From Hymenopus coronatus (Eukaryota > Arthropoda > Insecta > Mantodea > Hymenopodidae), in assembly GCA_030762935.1 (NCBI GenBank), contig CM060883.1, positions 35,301,501 to 35,365,500 of the forward strand: 64,000 bases of DNA, written 5' to 3'. Positions 34,170-44,935 of the stretch are shown here, piece by piece. The first letter of the stretch is position 1. Every line of letters starts with the position of its first letter. The notes under the pieces are model-generated. The model did not search any database, was not told the DNA's origin, and saw nothing but the letters and a program-made list of their open reading frames with translations. The position numbers and the translations under genes are program-made.

Positions 34170-34392
34170 ATTGATTTTTATTTATGGACACTGTTTAACT
34201 ACTGTGGTACTCAGCGTCCCATTCTATGAAAGACCGCTTAATTTTTAGGTTCTCTTACGTGCCGTAATCTACGACACGCGACCAATGACTTTACGTCCCT
34301 TGGAAGCTATGCTAAGGATATTTACGCCCGAAAAAATCCATCTTCACCTGGTTTGAACCCGCGACCTTGGTAACCACAGAGGGCGACAAAGA
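34170..34392 (-). mobile_element. SINE S4, copy 3
   Basis: Shares ctgtttaactactgtggtactcagcgtcccatt, gaccaatgactttacg, ggaagctatgctaagg and tttgaacccgcgacc with the 29.7-kb copy. Part of the middle is deleted. Confidence 0.7.
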
Positions 34393-34421
34393 GAGAGACA
34401 TTAGGTAAAACACACAGATTG

Positions 34422-34567
34422 TCACTTTCTCTAGCCCCGTACATACAATGTACATAGGGATAGAGAAGGTATTGTATTCCACCTAAAAACTACATCGAGG
34501 TTTCACCAGAAATATGTGTTTTGGGGTCCCCTGAGTCCAAAAAAAGCATTTTTAGAAAAAGTTCCAT

Positions 34568-34627
<60 letters not shown>

Positions 34628-35310
34628 ACAGCATAGCTCAAAAACGAAAAGACCGTTAAATACCACTTGGTATTTAGGATCGGTATCTTCCAAGGATGCG
34701 ACACGAAGATTTTCAAGAAAGTCCCTCCACCACAAACTACCCTTTACACGGAAAATGTTTCAAAAATTTTTATTTTCTGAAAAATACCTCAAACGATTTA
34801 GATTAAAATGCCGTATATTAAAAATATTTACATTACAAATAAAACGTACATCATAAATTTACTGGGAATATCCTCTTACTCTGGATGAATTTTGCTTAGC
34901 TGCTAAACTGTAAGAGATAGACAAAAACGTACCACACAAAAAATGAGATCTCGTCAAAACACACAGGTTATATACCCCTTACGTTTTAGTTGTTGAGGTA
35001 ACCGTTTCCGAGATAGTCCTTGTTATTGGTTTCTATAATTGTACTTATACTTTTCTCAGACAGGAAGTGTCCGATTTTCTTTTGCTCTACTCCTGGCTAA
35101 GCAAAGAAGCGATTTGCATAGATAATCGCATAACGATAGCTTGAATCATTTGACTCTCACGTTAGCATAGTGCATTCCTTAAGTTCCCTTTAGGAACTAA
35201 GTAATAAGAACATTCTGCTAATGTTTATCTCGATTAGAAGAATAATCTTCTGTAAGAAGTTTGCAGAGCAGCTAGAGAAAGTCATGTGAGTGTAACACAT
35301 CGGATTTTTG
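34422..35310 (-). repeat. GHR copy, subfamily B, full length
   Basis: From CACTTTCTCTAGCCCCGTACATAC through a 64-bp GT tract to gagtgtaacacatcggattttt. The terminal palindrome is altered (cgtacatacaatgtacatag). Confidence 0.9.
34563..34626. repeat. (GT)n microsatellite
   Basis: About 30 GT units with one TTT interruption, at the GHR microsatellite position. Confidence 0.95.
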
Positions 35311-35890
35311 TTACAGAGTGTACGTGTATTTTCCAAAATATAAAAGGAATGAGAAATTTGGTGGCTGGACTTAGTCGACGAAAGCGAGGTATAATATATC
35401 CCACAAACTCCACGACTTGGCAAATTGAGAAATGATTGGAGACAGTAAATCGTGTAATAGCAGGAAACTGGGGAACACTAAGCATGGACCAAAGTGGAGA
35501 TAATGAAACCAAAAGGACTGAAGCGGTTCTGCTAGACAGAGATGTCAGCTCAAGATTACGCTTTGACGTCTTGGGAAGCTGTGTCATCTCCTTTGCTTTG
35601 TGGCTGCCAGACATGGTCTTTCATCCAAACCCTATTCAAGAGATTTTAAGTATGCCAAAGTAAAACGGAAAGGAGAATCCCTACCGTGTAGGATAAAAGA
35701 GAGGACGAACGATTTGATCTAAGAGGATGACGGATGCAGTATTCCACTGACATGCAAGAAATATGGCCCATAGTGGAATAAAGCTATTTATATTGGTTCT
35801 GACTTAATTCGCCCCACTCTCTACCAATGTGATCACTCTTAAGCATCACTTTTGCTAATGCATTGACCGGGAACTTTATCTCCCCTAAAT
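35311..35890. other. unassigned stretch
   Basis: No recognised gene. Frames on both strands here overlap a GHR end and show no motif. Confidence 0.45.
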
Positions 35891-35899
35891 TTAACCCTA

Positions 35900-37255
35900 T
35901 TGCCAAAGGATAGCATCACAACTCAGACTTTATTTTATAATGCTAACCACCGTTTCCAGCTTGACAACATCTGTTCCTTGCATATACTAATTGGAATCGT
36001 AAGGGGAACTATAATGACCCCTGTACTTCAACCTGAACAAGTCCTTTGTGTCTCCCCAAACTTACATCCCCATAAGTTCTGTGCCTTAATTAAGGACTAT
36101 AGATCCTTAAATGGGACATTTTGGGAATCACTTAAAACTGGAAAATGATTTCCAATGTAGCAACTTCTTAATTCTGCTAAACTAGCACAGTCACACAGGA
36201 CATGAGCCGTTGTTTCATCAGCAGCATAGCATCTTCAATATCTAAGTTCAGTTTCTATCCATTTTGTGAAAATGTCTCTTCAAAAGACAGAGTCCCGTAA
36301 GCAATCCAATCATTGAGGAGAATTGTATTCAATATGGATTAAGCAATTGCTTGGTTTATTCCTGCTTGAGCTTTTTAAAGTGGTTTTTGAGTTCCTACAC
36401 TCCTTTATGGAATACCAATACTCCATGTTTTTGAGGACCCAGTACCTGATACCTGTATTATTGCTCCATAACAGATACAACCGCAGGTTCAGTCCAATGA
36501 ATGGATCACTCGATCCTTTCTTTTCCAGAAAGTCTGCTCTTTCATTGCCCTGAACACCTCTATATCCTGGGACCTGCATCAGCTCTACCGAATTATGTTT
36601 TGTCAGTATCACGAGGTGCTCTAGACATTTCCAGAGCAGATTTGATTTGACCTGGGGGTATTTCAGTGCCTTAAGGGCAGCTTGACTATCAGAGAGTATT
36701 AACACATTATTTGTTGTCCTCCCTTTAGGTTCTTCTGAACACACTCATACTATAGTTATCAGCTTGAAAAACTGTGTTGTGGTTGACCAAACTGGAGGGA
36801 AATTTACAGGGGCTTCTATACATCCCAGCTCCAACTCTCCGATAGATTCTGGAACCATCAGTAAACCAATATGGGCCTTTATCCCAATCAGCTTGTTTCC
36901 TATTAGTCCATTCATCCCCTTTAGAAAAGATTACGGTGAATGATCTATTAAAGGTGTTCCTGGAGAACCCCATGTGTCCTCTATCTATAGATGAGGATCT
37001 TACAATTTGTCGGAAGAATCGATATTGAACCAATCTGGCCTCACCCTCTGTCCACAAATATAATGATGGGAGATTCAAACTTACTTCCAATGCAACAGTA
37101 GGACTAGTGCTAATTGCTCCTGTTAGTGCTAGGTAGAATGTTCTTTGTAGTTTACTAAGAGCAATTCTGCAAGCCCATCAAATGCCAGTACCATAGGACA
37201 GTAAACGCCTGATCAAAGATATGTACATCCAATAGAAAATCTTTAGCCTAAGACC
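35900..37255 (-). pseudogene. LINE relic with RNase H domain (I/R1-like group), C-terminal part
   Basis: Minus-strand remains of the end of a non-LTR retrotransposon ORF2. In order: FYWMYISLIRRLLSYG and ALTGAISTSPTVALEV (the connector after the RT domain), WFTDGS (RNase H start, first acidic residue; about 36860), NVLILSDSQAALKAL (second conserved Asp; about 36700), VPGYRGVQGNERADFLEK (third block, 36530-36590), then ADETTAHVLCDCASLAELR (terminal Cys-rich motif, about 36180-36235). At least two frame breaks separate these blocks. The RT domain itself is absent, so the copy is 5'-truncated. RNase H distinguishes it from the LINE at 62 kb. Inactive. Confidence 0.8.
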
Positions 37256-37645
37256 ACGTACTTCATGTTTTACCAAACATGCGTATAATATTCGCTAGTG
37301 GGTTGGCAGGATACTTTACTTCCCTTAAAATATGACTGAACAGTACCGTTATAACAGTACTTCATGAAATTTTGGCACAAAAATAAAATAAAATACAGAA
37401 ACATATACAAATATGTTGTTGATCAAAACCCTCATAAACGTCGTAACTGTCACACAGTTTAACGACACCTACAAATAACTCTTCACGTTCTTCTTCTATA
37501 TGGCCGAATTATGTTGTTAATTGTTTAAGCCTTTCTATATGTACCAATTATAGTCAAACTCTTTTGTAGAGGAGGTATATGAACCACCAAGTAATTTCAC
37601 TTCTCTTATAACGTCATCCAATTATTCCTTTTTATGGCCTTGAAT
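37256..37645. other. unassigned stretch
   Basis: No gene recognised; AT-rich. Confidence 0.45.
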
Positions 37646-38475
37646 TTTTACTTTCTCTATACGTACTATGTACATAGTGCATAGAGAAGATATTATATTG
37701 CACTCAAAAATTCGATACCCAGATTTCACCGGAAATACATGGGACCTCCTGAATCCAAAAAAGGTATTTCTAGAAACAGATCCGTGTAAGGTGTGTGCGT
37801 GTGTGCACAGCATAGCTCAAAAAAGAAAAGTCTGTTAAATACCAAACTTGATACTTAAGTTCAGTATCTTCCAAGGATGCGTCACGAAGATTTTCAAGAA
37901 AATCCCTCCACCCCCAACTACCTTTTGCGTTGAAATTATTTTGAAAATTTTGATTTTCTCAAAATGGCTCTAATGGTTTTGCTTAAAACATATATTAAAG
38001 ACAAATCCCAGTCATATGTGTATCTTGAATATTCTAAGAATTGCCTCTGAAGACATTTTTATTCTGGGTTAATTTTGTGGAATTTTTCATACCGTAAGAG
38101 ACTGCACAGAAATGCAGAGCTCATTAAAACACACAATTTATGTTAAATGCATTTTTTCCTGGAGTTAATCGTTTTTAAAATATTCATTGTTATGGATTTC
38201 AGTGTTAAAATACTTGATACTTTTCTCATAAGGGAACTTGTCAACACCTGATCATGCAAAAACTCGGATTTCTGTACCATAGTAATCATATTTTAAAGCA
38301 TTTGAAATGGCTGTTTAGCCTAGTGTATCCCTTATTTCTCTTCTAATTATAAGGAACTAGAAAATAAAACCGTTTCTGCTATTGTTTATCTTTATTAGCA
38401 TGAAGTAGATAGAAGAATAAGTTCATTAACAATAATTTGTTACAAAGAGGAGGATGAGCACAACAGACTTTTTTT
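37646..38475 (-). repeat. GHR copy, near full length
   Basis: From TTTTTACTTTCTCTATACGTACTATGTACATAGTGC to gcacaacagacttttttt. The terminal palindrome is intact; the start hairpin is decayed. The microsatellite is short (gtgtgtgcgtgtgtg). Confidence 0.85.
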
Positions 38476-39145
38476 GTATCACATAGAGAACTGATACCGG
38501 CTGCGTTACCTCAAGGTGGAAACCTAACGAGAGAAAAAAGACTATCAATCTAGGGGAACCGGCCGCTTTTTATGCACATGAGCGTACATTTGACTTCGCA
38601 ATGAATGTATCACAACACCTGTGCTTGAAGAGTATAATGGTTCCACAAGTACAACGATTTTTAGTCTTTAAGAGCCACAAATCCTGAAAAAAGAAACGAG
38701 ATAAATTCCAAGCAGATCCTGGTTTTCAATTTATTCCTCTATCTCCTCGAGACACTACCAGGTGTAGTATTCACTTTTCACTATTCATCATAATGTAATG
38801 TATATACGAAATTCGGAAAATCCACAATTGGCATGAATTTTTTTGGTTTCAGAATTCTAGCTTGCATGTTTCTGCAAGTAAAAATGTTTACTCTCTAAGA
38901 CGTATTTTTAAAATATGCTCACAAAACTTCAGCTTTAACAGGAAAGGAATGTAGAACTAAATATGCCATACCAGATTGACATTCACCGCTAATTAGAGTA
39001 GGAAAATTATTACCAAAATGTTTGAGATTTCGAAATATAATAACTTATTCCTGAAAGTTGTAGCATTATTTCGAAAAAGTTATACGGTAATTTCCATTAA
39101 AGTAGTTCTGAAAGGTGGTAAAACATTTTTAAACAAATTAGTAAA
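38476..39145. other. unassigned stretch with a block shared with 13.3 kb
   Basis: 38488-38600 repeats in order aactgataccggctg, ggtggaaacctaacgagag and gcgtacatttg, as seen at 13310-13430. Otherwise unassigned. Confidence 0.4.
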
Positions 39146-40100
39146 AGTCTGTGTTCCATTCACATGACTTTCTCTACATCTCTAACAATTTATTATTAAA
39201 GAGCCTATTCTTCCAGATAAACATTAGCAGAGAAGATCTTATTACTGGCTTCTTTGTAAGTAGAAGGGAAATATGTAAATTACACTACGTTAAAGCGGTA
39301 GTCAACTGTTTTAAAAGCTGTTTGCCATGCTTCTTTGCATGTCCAGGAATTTACAAATTCCATTGTGGGAAAAAATTAAGTATTTTAAAACTGACACCAG
39401 AAACAGGGAATATCTAGGAAATGTCCAACCCCGTAAAATATATATAAATGTTGTGTTTTAACAATATCTACATTCTTTTGTGTGGTAAGTTTTTGTCTAT
39501 CTCTTATCTCTTACTATTTGTCAGACAATATCCAGAATAATTAATCCAGAAGAGGTTTTCAGGGGCTATTCCCAGGAAGTTCAAAATATACATTTTATTT
39601 GTTGTATAAATATCTTTAATATGCGACATTTTTATCAAAGTTTTCTGATTTGTTTCCATGTTTTCCATTTAAAGGTTAGCTAGGGGGGGATGCCTGATTT
39701 AAAAGAATTATCGTGATAGGATAAAAAATTTCATTTTATTACTTTTACTAAATTACTGACCATAATCTATATTTACTACATTTAACAGAATTAATCTATA
39801 ATCCTAAAATATCAAAAACATTTTATCATCTTACACCAAAATGTTTAAAAATAAGCTAAAATCCTTGAAAGATACTAAACTTAAATATCAAATTTGGTAT
39901 TTACTTATTGTGCGTTTTTTAATTATTGTGTGTAAAGACACACGACACACACACACACATACGTTTTTCTAAAAATGTTTTTTTTAATACAGAGGACCCT
40001 AAAACATGTATTTCCGGTGAATTTTCGGTATCGAATATTTAGTTGGAATGCAATTCATCTCTTCGTATGTACCATGTACTAAGTAGAGAAAGTAAAAATT
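39146..40100 (+). repeat. GHR copy with an AT-rich insertion
   Basis: From GTCTGTGTTCCATTCACATGA to AGTAGAGAAAGTAAAAA. About 140 bp of unrelated AT-rich sequence (about 39721-39862) separates the decayed gattttcttgaaaatc-type block from ccttgaaagatactaaac. Confidence 0.8.
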
Positions 40101-40407
40101 GCATCGATTGGATCATTTTGAGTATGGAAAAATGTTGTAAAGTTCTTTTAAAGTTTAGAATATATATTAGTTTATTAAAAAAAGTATTTTTATTATTCAC
40201 AATTTTGACTGTGAAAAAAATGTTGGAAAATTTGCTTAAAAATTATAATTCATATTATTTTACTAAAAAAGATTATTTTTTATTCTTCACAATATCGGAG
40301 CAAATTTTGTAGATGCAAAATTCTGAGAATGAAGACGTCAAATCTTGCTTGAAACTTCCTATTAATGAGGCAATAAAATTTAATATTCACGCAATAGCAT
40401 TAATAAA
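40101..40407. other. unassigned AT-rich stretch
   Basis: No gene recognised; about 300 bases. Confidence 0.45.
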
Positions 40408-41288
40408 AATCAGACTTGTTCCATCCACATGCCTTTCTCTACATCTCTGCAATTATTAAAAAGCTTATGCTTCTACGTACTTCTTACTAATCAAGAAAAA
40501 ATGAGCAGAACTAATCTTATTACTTGTTTCCATGTAAGTCGAAGTGAATTAAGGAAGTACCATAGGTTAAAGTGATAGTCAAAAGCTGGTTGTTATGTGA
40601 CTGAAGTTCCTTTGTTTGTACGGACAGGAATTGAGAAATTCCTGTATGAGAAAACTACACGTTTTTCAAAGCTGAAACCAAAAACAATGAATACCTGAAA
40701 AACGATCAACTCCAGGAAAGAAATTATATGACATAAATTGTATGTTTGAACGTATTCTACATTGTTTGTGTGGTAAGTTTTTGTCCATCTCTTATGGTTT
40801 AGCAGGTATGCAAAATTTCGTAAAATTCATACAGAATAGTCTTCAGAGGCTATTCCCAGAAAATTCAAGATATAGATATTATTTGTCGGGTAAATATCTT
40901 TAACATACGATATTTTAATCAAAATCGTTACAGGCATTTTTAAGAAGATCAAAATTTTCGAAAAAAGTTCCATGTAAAGGGTAGTTTGGTGCGGGGGATT
41001 TTCCTAAAAATCCGTGTGTCGCATCCGTGGAAGATTCTAAACTTAAATACCAAGTTTGGTATTTTATTGACTTTTCGTTTTTGAGTTATCGTATTCACAG
41101 ACACACGGACGCACACGGATTTTTTTGTGAAAATGCTTTTTTTTTTTGGATACAGGGGACCCTAAAACATATATTTACGGTGAAATCTCGGTATCGAATG
41201 TTTGGGTGGAGTGCAATACCTTCTCTATACACTATGTACATAGTACGTGTAGAGAAAGTAAAAAGCATATTAATATTCTTATATGTAC
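40408..41288 (+). repeat. GHR copy, near full length, start of tandem duplication
   Basis: From AGACTTGTTCCATCCACATG to CGTGTAGAGAAAGTAAAAAGC, with the terminal palindrome (actatgtacatagt) intact. Its last about 230 bp are duplicated immediately downstream. Confidence 0.9.
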
Positions 41289-41310
41289 ATTGTACATATT
41301 TGTACATAAT

Positions 41311-41547
41311 TGGTATTTTATTGACTTTTCGTTTTTGAGTTATCGTATTCACAGACACACGGACGCACACGGATTTTTTTGTGAAAATGCTTTCTTTGTT
41401 TTTTTTGGATACAGGGGACCCTAAAACATATATTTACGGTGAAATCTTGGTATCGAATGTTTGGGTGGAGTGCAATACCTTCTCTATACACTATGTAAAT
41501 AGTACGTGTAGAGAAAGTAAAAAGCATATTAATATTCTTATATGTAC
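41311..41547 (+). repeat. tandem duplicate of a GHR 3' end plus flank
   Basis: Repeats 41057-41288 almost base for base, including the non-GHR flank aaagcatattaatattcttatatgtac. This shows a local duplication, not a second transposition. Differences are a few substitutions and a longer T-run; 22 bp separate the units. Confidence 0.9.
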
Positions 41548-41705
41548 GAGTTTATCGAATTAAATGTTCTTTAAATACGTGTTTGAAGGCCAGGAAGTCT
41601 TTACAATTAAGAACCACTATGGCTGATGATATACTTACTCACTGTAGATACCAGATGGTCAACTACCCCGTATTTGGCGTGCGTAGATATTCATCCGTGC
41701 GTTAA

Positions 41706-41918
41706 AAGAGTTGCAGAACTCAATGGAGCAATTTCAAATTATAGCCGGCCAATGAATAACTGGCGATAGCGACTTTTTTTTTTTTTTACATCTCGCAATG
41801 AGCGCGGCCCGCTTACCGTTTCCGCGAATAAAAAAGACGGTAAAACAAAGGTCGCTCTCTCCATTTCTCCTATAGCGCATTTTAACTTGAAATAGCCCCG
41901 TTGAATTCTGCAACTCTT
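41706..41918. mobile_element. MITE-like element with 38-bp terminal inverted repeats
   Basis: Left end AAGAGTTGCAGAACTC... (41706-41743) and right end 41881-41918 are inverted repeats matching at 32 of 38 positions. Total length is 213 bp, with no coding capacity and a T12 run inside. Size and long inverted ends fit a miniature DNA transposon. Target duplication is not clear (TTA occurs near both ends), so the superfamily is open. Confidence 0.6.
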
Positions 41919-42299
41919 AGAGCTCGAAAGGATGTCTGTACAAGTCAAATACGGAGCAGTCGGAATATTACACTGGTGTGTGCATTTTTAGCAATGAATG
42001 CTGTCAAAGTTGTTTTTATAAATCTTTCATTGATCGAGTTCTAGATTTAACCAAAACACTGTTTAAACACTTCAATTCCCACTAACCGCTTGAGCGGCAA
42101 CTGTTTTCAGGTAGTGTAAATATTTATCAAAACAGCTACCTTTACTGTTTTAAAGTCTCATACAAACAAATCAAAGTCAGGATCTCTGGTTCTGTGTAAT
42201 TATGTCATCAGTACGGTTTTGTGTGATCAGATCGTTTTAATTGTTTAATTGCCTTCGAGCAGAGTATAGTTATGTGATAAAATAACTAATACAAAAGAG

Positions 42300-42592
42300 C
42301 TTATTAAATAAATAAAAATAGGAGTTGGATAAGTAGAATCAGACTGAAAAATGCAATGCCATAGCCGGGATTTGAACCACTGATCTCCCGGTCTCTAGCC
42401 TGTTGCTCTGCCACTGAGCTACCATGGCAACATGCCGGCATAGCATTGAATTTCTCAACAGACTCGCATATTTCCCGGTAAACCACAAGGTGATCTCAAA
42501 TTATTTTGAGATGACAACCCCAATGGTGACTTACAATTCTGTAAGTACTTTAGACCCAGGATCCATAGTATAGCCAACTATTATGTCAATAT
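42300..42592 (-). mobile_element. SINE S3, copy 2
   Basis: Same head as at 17.7 kb, with B box read in reverse as gggatttgaacc (about 42367-42378) and GTAGCTCAGTGGCAG reversed near 42409-42423. The body extends through ccttgtggtttacc and tactttagacccagg to cataglike sequence at about 42565. The A-rich tail is represented by ttaaataaataaaa-type sequence at about 42303-42319. Confidence 0.75.
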
Positions 42593-42918
42593 ACGATTTC
42601 AATAAAATTCTCTATAACGATCACATATTAGTCTTGTGTGCATTCCAACGTAATGGACATTTAATACGGTGTTTCGTAATAATGCGATCATGATCACGCA
42701 TGGCCGTTACCTGACCATCATATAAAAAGTTAATGGACACACACATTAAAATGTATGTTTGGATTAAAAACTGCGATAGCTAGCCTGATTGTTGGCTGGC
42801 ATTCTTTTGTATTGCCAAATCATGCCAGGCTCATTGTTTTTGGAAATTGTGATAATGACGATATAGTCCATATGCAACTTATCCATGTTTGCCAACATTC
42901 ACATATTAGTCTTTGATA

Positions 42919-44125
42919 CAGTGTCTGTCCCAGAAGTACTCGACCTGACGAATAGATAGCGGTTGTTTCAAACAACAATAATAAAAAGCACCAATCTTAG
43001 AAAGCTTAAGTTTGAAGTTTGACAAGTTTACATTGTTCATTAGTGATTCTCTTAACGAATTTGTAAACATGGATAAAACTGGTCTTCGTTACGTGATACA
43101 ATACTTTCATTTAAAAGGGCTTAATCAACTAATATTAAAATTCCACTTTGGGGGAGTTTGCTCCTTCGTTTACAACAGTGAAACATTGGGTGGCAGAATT
43201 TAGGCGCGGCCGTACGAGCTGCCATGACGAACATCGCAGTGGTCGACCAAATGAGGTTGAGTGGTCCAGAAATTGTAAAGAAACTCCACAAAATGCTATT
43301 GGATGTCCGTTGACTGAAAGTGCACGAGCTAGCAGACATTGCAGGCATTTCAGAAAGCTCTGTACATCGCATACTGACTGAAAATTTGGATTTGAGATGC
43401 CGCGTTTGCACAGAATAGAACAAAAACAGCGTCGTGAGGATGTTTCAGTCGAATGTTTGGCAGTTTCGCTGCAATAAAGCGGAGTTTTTGCGTTGATTCA
43501 TAGCAATGGATGAAGCCTGAGTCCATCACCTGATGTGAAGGAACAATCTAAACATTGTATTGGAAGGGGAGAATCTGTTCCAAAGAAGTCGAAGACATCC
43601 ACAGGCGTCGGTTTTCTGGGACACACGTGGAAAAATGTTATTTGATTATCTCAAAAAAGGAAAAGTAGTCAATAGCGAATATTCTGCAAACTTGTTACAG
43701 CGTTTGAGTGATGAAATCGAGCAAAAGCGGCCGCATTTAGCGAAAAAGCAAGTTTTATTTCATCAAGACAATGTACCAATTCACCGTCCATTATCGCTAT
43801 GGCCAAAATCAATGAGTTGAAGTTCGAATTGCTTCCTCATGCACCCTATTCACCAGATTTAGTCTCCTCTGATTATTTTCTGTTTCCAAACTTCAAGAAA
43901 TGGCTTGGTGGTAGAAAATTTGCCAACAATGAAGAGGTGGAGTCTGCAGTTGATGGCTATTTTGCAGACCTCGATAGTTCTCACTATAAACAGGGTATCG
44001 AAGCTATTGAACATCGCTGGGAAAAGTGTATCGAGCTGAAAGGAGACTATGTAGAGAAATAAAGAAGCTTTCCCCCAAATTTTTGTGCTTTCTTTGTTAG
44101 GTTGGTACTTCTGGGACAGACCTCG
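42919..44125 (+). mobile_element. mariner element, full length, decayed (DD34D)
   Basis: 1207 bp between TA dinucleotides (42917-42918 and 44126-44127). The ends are inverted repeats sharing GTCTGTCCCAGAAGTAC. Size, TA target and encoded protein all fit the mariner family. Confidence 0.85.
43069..44062 (+). pseudogene. mariner transposase relic
   Basis: Starts MDKTGLRYVIQYFHLKGLN, then a frameshift near 43130. TVKHWVAEFRRGRTS follows (second helix-turn-helix and linker), then a damaged middle with stops at 43200-43560. The catalytic part resumes with FWDTRGKMLFDYLKKGK, then LFHQDN (second catalytic Asp), a frame change at about 43800, AKINELKFELLPHAPYSPDL and SSDYFLF (third Asp region), ending GDYVEK stop at 44060-44062. 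Reconstructed spacing from the HQDN Asp to the last Asp fits 34 residues (DD34D). Multiple frame breaks make it inactive. Confidence 0.85.
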
Positions 44126-44271
44126 TAATATGTGAACAATGCATCGCGACAGATGCTAATATTTAACACATTTGCGAATTATACCGGATGGAATGGAGCT
44201 TATTACACTCCATCCTATATACGTATACTTCATTGAAATATTACAATAGGAATAACGTACAATAGGATGTT

Positions 44272-44460
44272 TTACTTTCTCTACTTAGTACATAGAGAAG
44301 ATGTTGCACTCCACCCAAAAGTTTTATAGCAAGGTTTTACCGAAATACACGTTTTAGGATCCCCATTATATAAATAAATAATTTTGCTTTCTGTAGCACT
44401 TATGCACAATGTACATAGTGGATAGAGTAAGGTAATTGTATTCCACCAAAATTTTCGCTA
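44272..44460 (-). repeat. two stacked GHR 3' termini
   Basis: A first end (tttactttctctacttagtacatagag ... ttttaggatcccc, 44272-44375) is followed by a second (ctttctgtagcacttatgcacaatgtacatagtgg ... ccaccaaaattttcgc, 44388-44460). Both are strongly decayed. Confidence 0.65.
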
Positions 44461-44609
44461 AACATGCGTCTCTCCATTTATAGTTTCAGTTAATTTGTAG
44501 TTAAAATCGCCAACTGGAAAACAATTTATTTTCTTAAACTTTAAGATTTATATATATTTATATATTATGAAAATAAAATACATGAAGAAAAGTAAGATTT
44601 TATAATAAT

Positions 44610-44770
44610 AGATAGAGTCAGACTGAAACATTTAATACCATAGCCGGGATTTGAGCCACGGATTTCCCGGTCTCTATCTGGTTGCTCTACCAATGAGCTA
44701 CCATGGCAACATACCGGCATAGCATTAAATTTCTCAACTGACTCGCATGTTTCCCCGTAAACCTCAAGGT
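44610..44770 (-). mobile_element. SINE S3, copy 3 (left arm of inverted pair)
   Basis: Minus-strand S3: B box reversed as gggatttgagcc (44645-44656), A-box region reversed (atgagctaccatgg), body to aaacctcaaggt. From 44638 it is the mirror image of copy 4. Confidence 0.8.
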
Positions 44771-44781
44771 GATCTCAAATT

Positions 44782-44935
44782 ACCTTGCGGTTTACCGGGA
44801 AACATGTGAGTCAGTTGAGAAATTTAATGCTATACCAACATGTTGCCTTGGTAGCTCAATGGTGGAGCAACCGGCTAGAGACCGGGAGATCCATGGTTCA
44901 AATCCCGGCTATGGCATCTGTCTCTACCTATCCAA
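44782..44935 (+). mobile_element. SINE S3, copy 4 (right arm of inverted pair)
   Basis: Plus-strand S3 starting at accttgcggtttacc. A-box region TAGCTCAATGGTGG (44852-44865), B box GGTTCAAATCC (44895-44905). An 11-nt spacer (44771-44781) separates it from copy 3. Arms 44638-44770 and 44782-44914 are both 133 bp. Confidence 0.85.

Noticed and set aside
35282..35614. 110-codon minus frame
   Set aside because: Part of it is a reverse reading of a GHR end and the rest has no motif.
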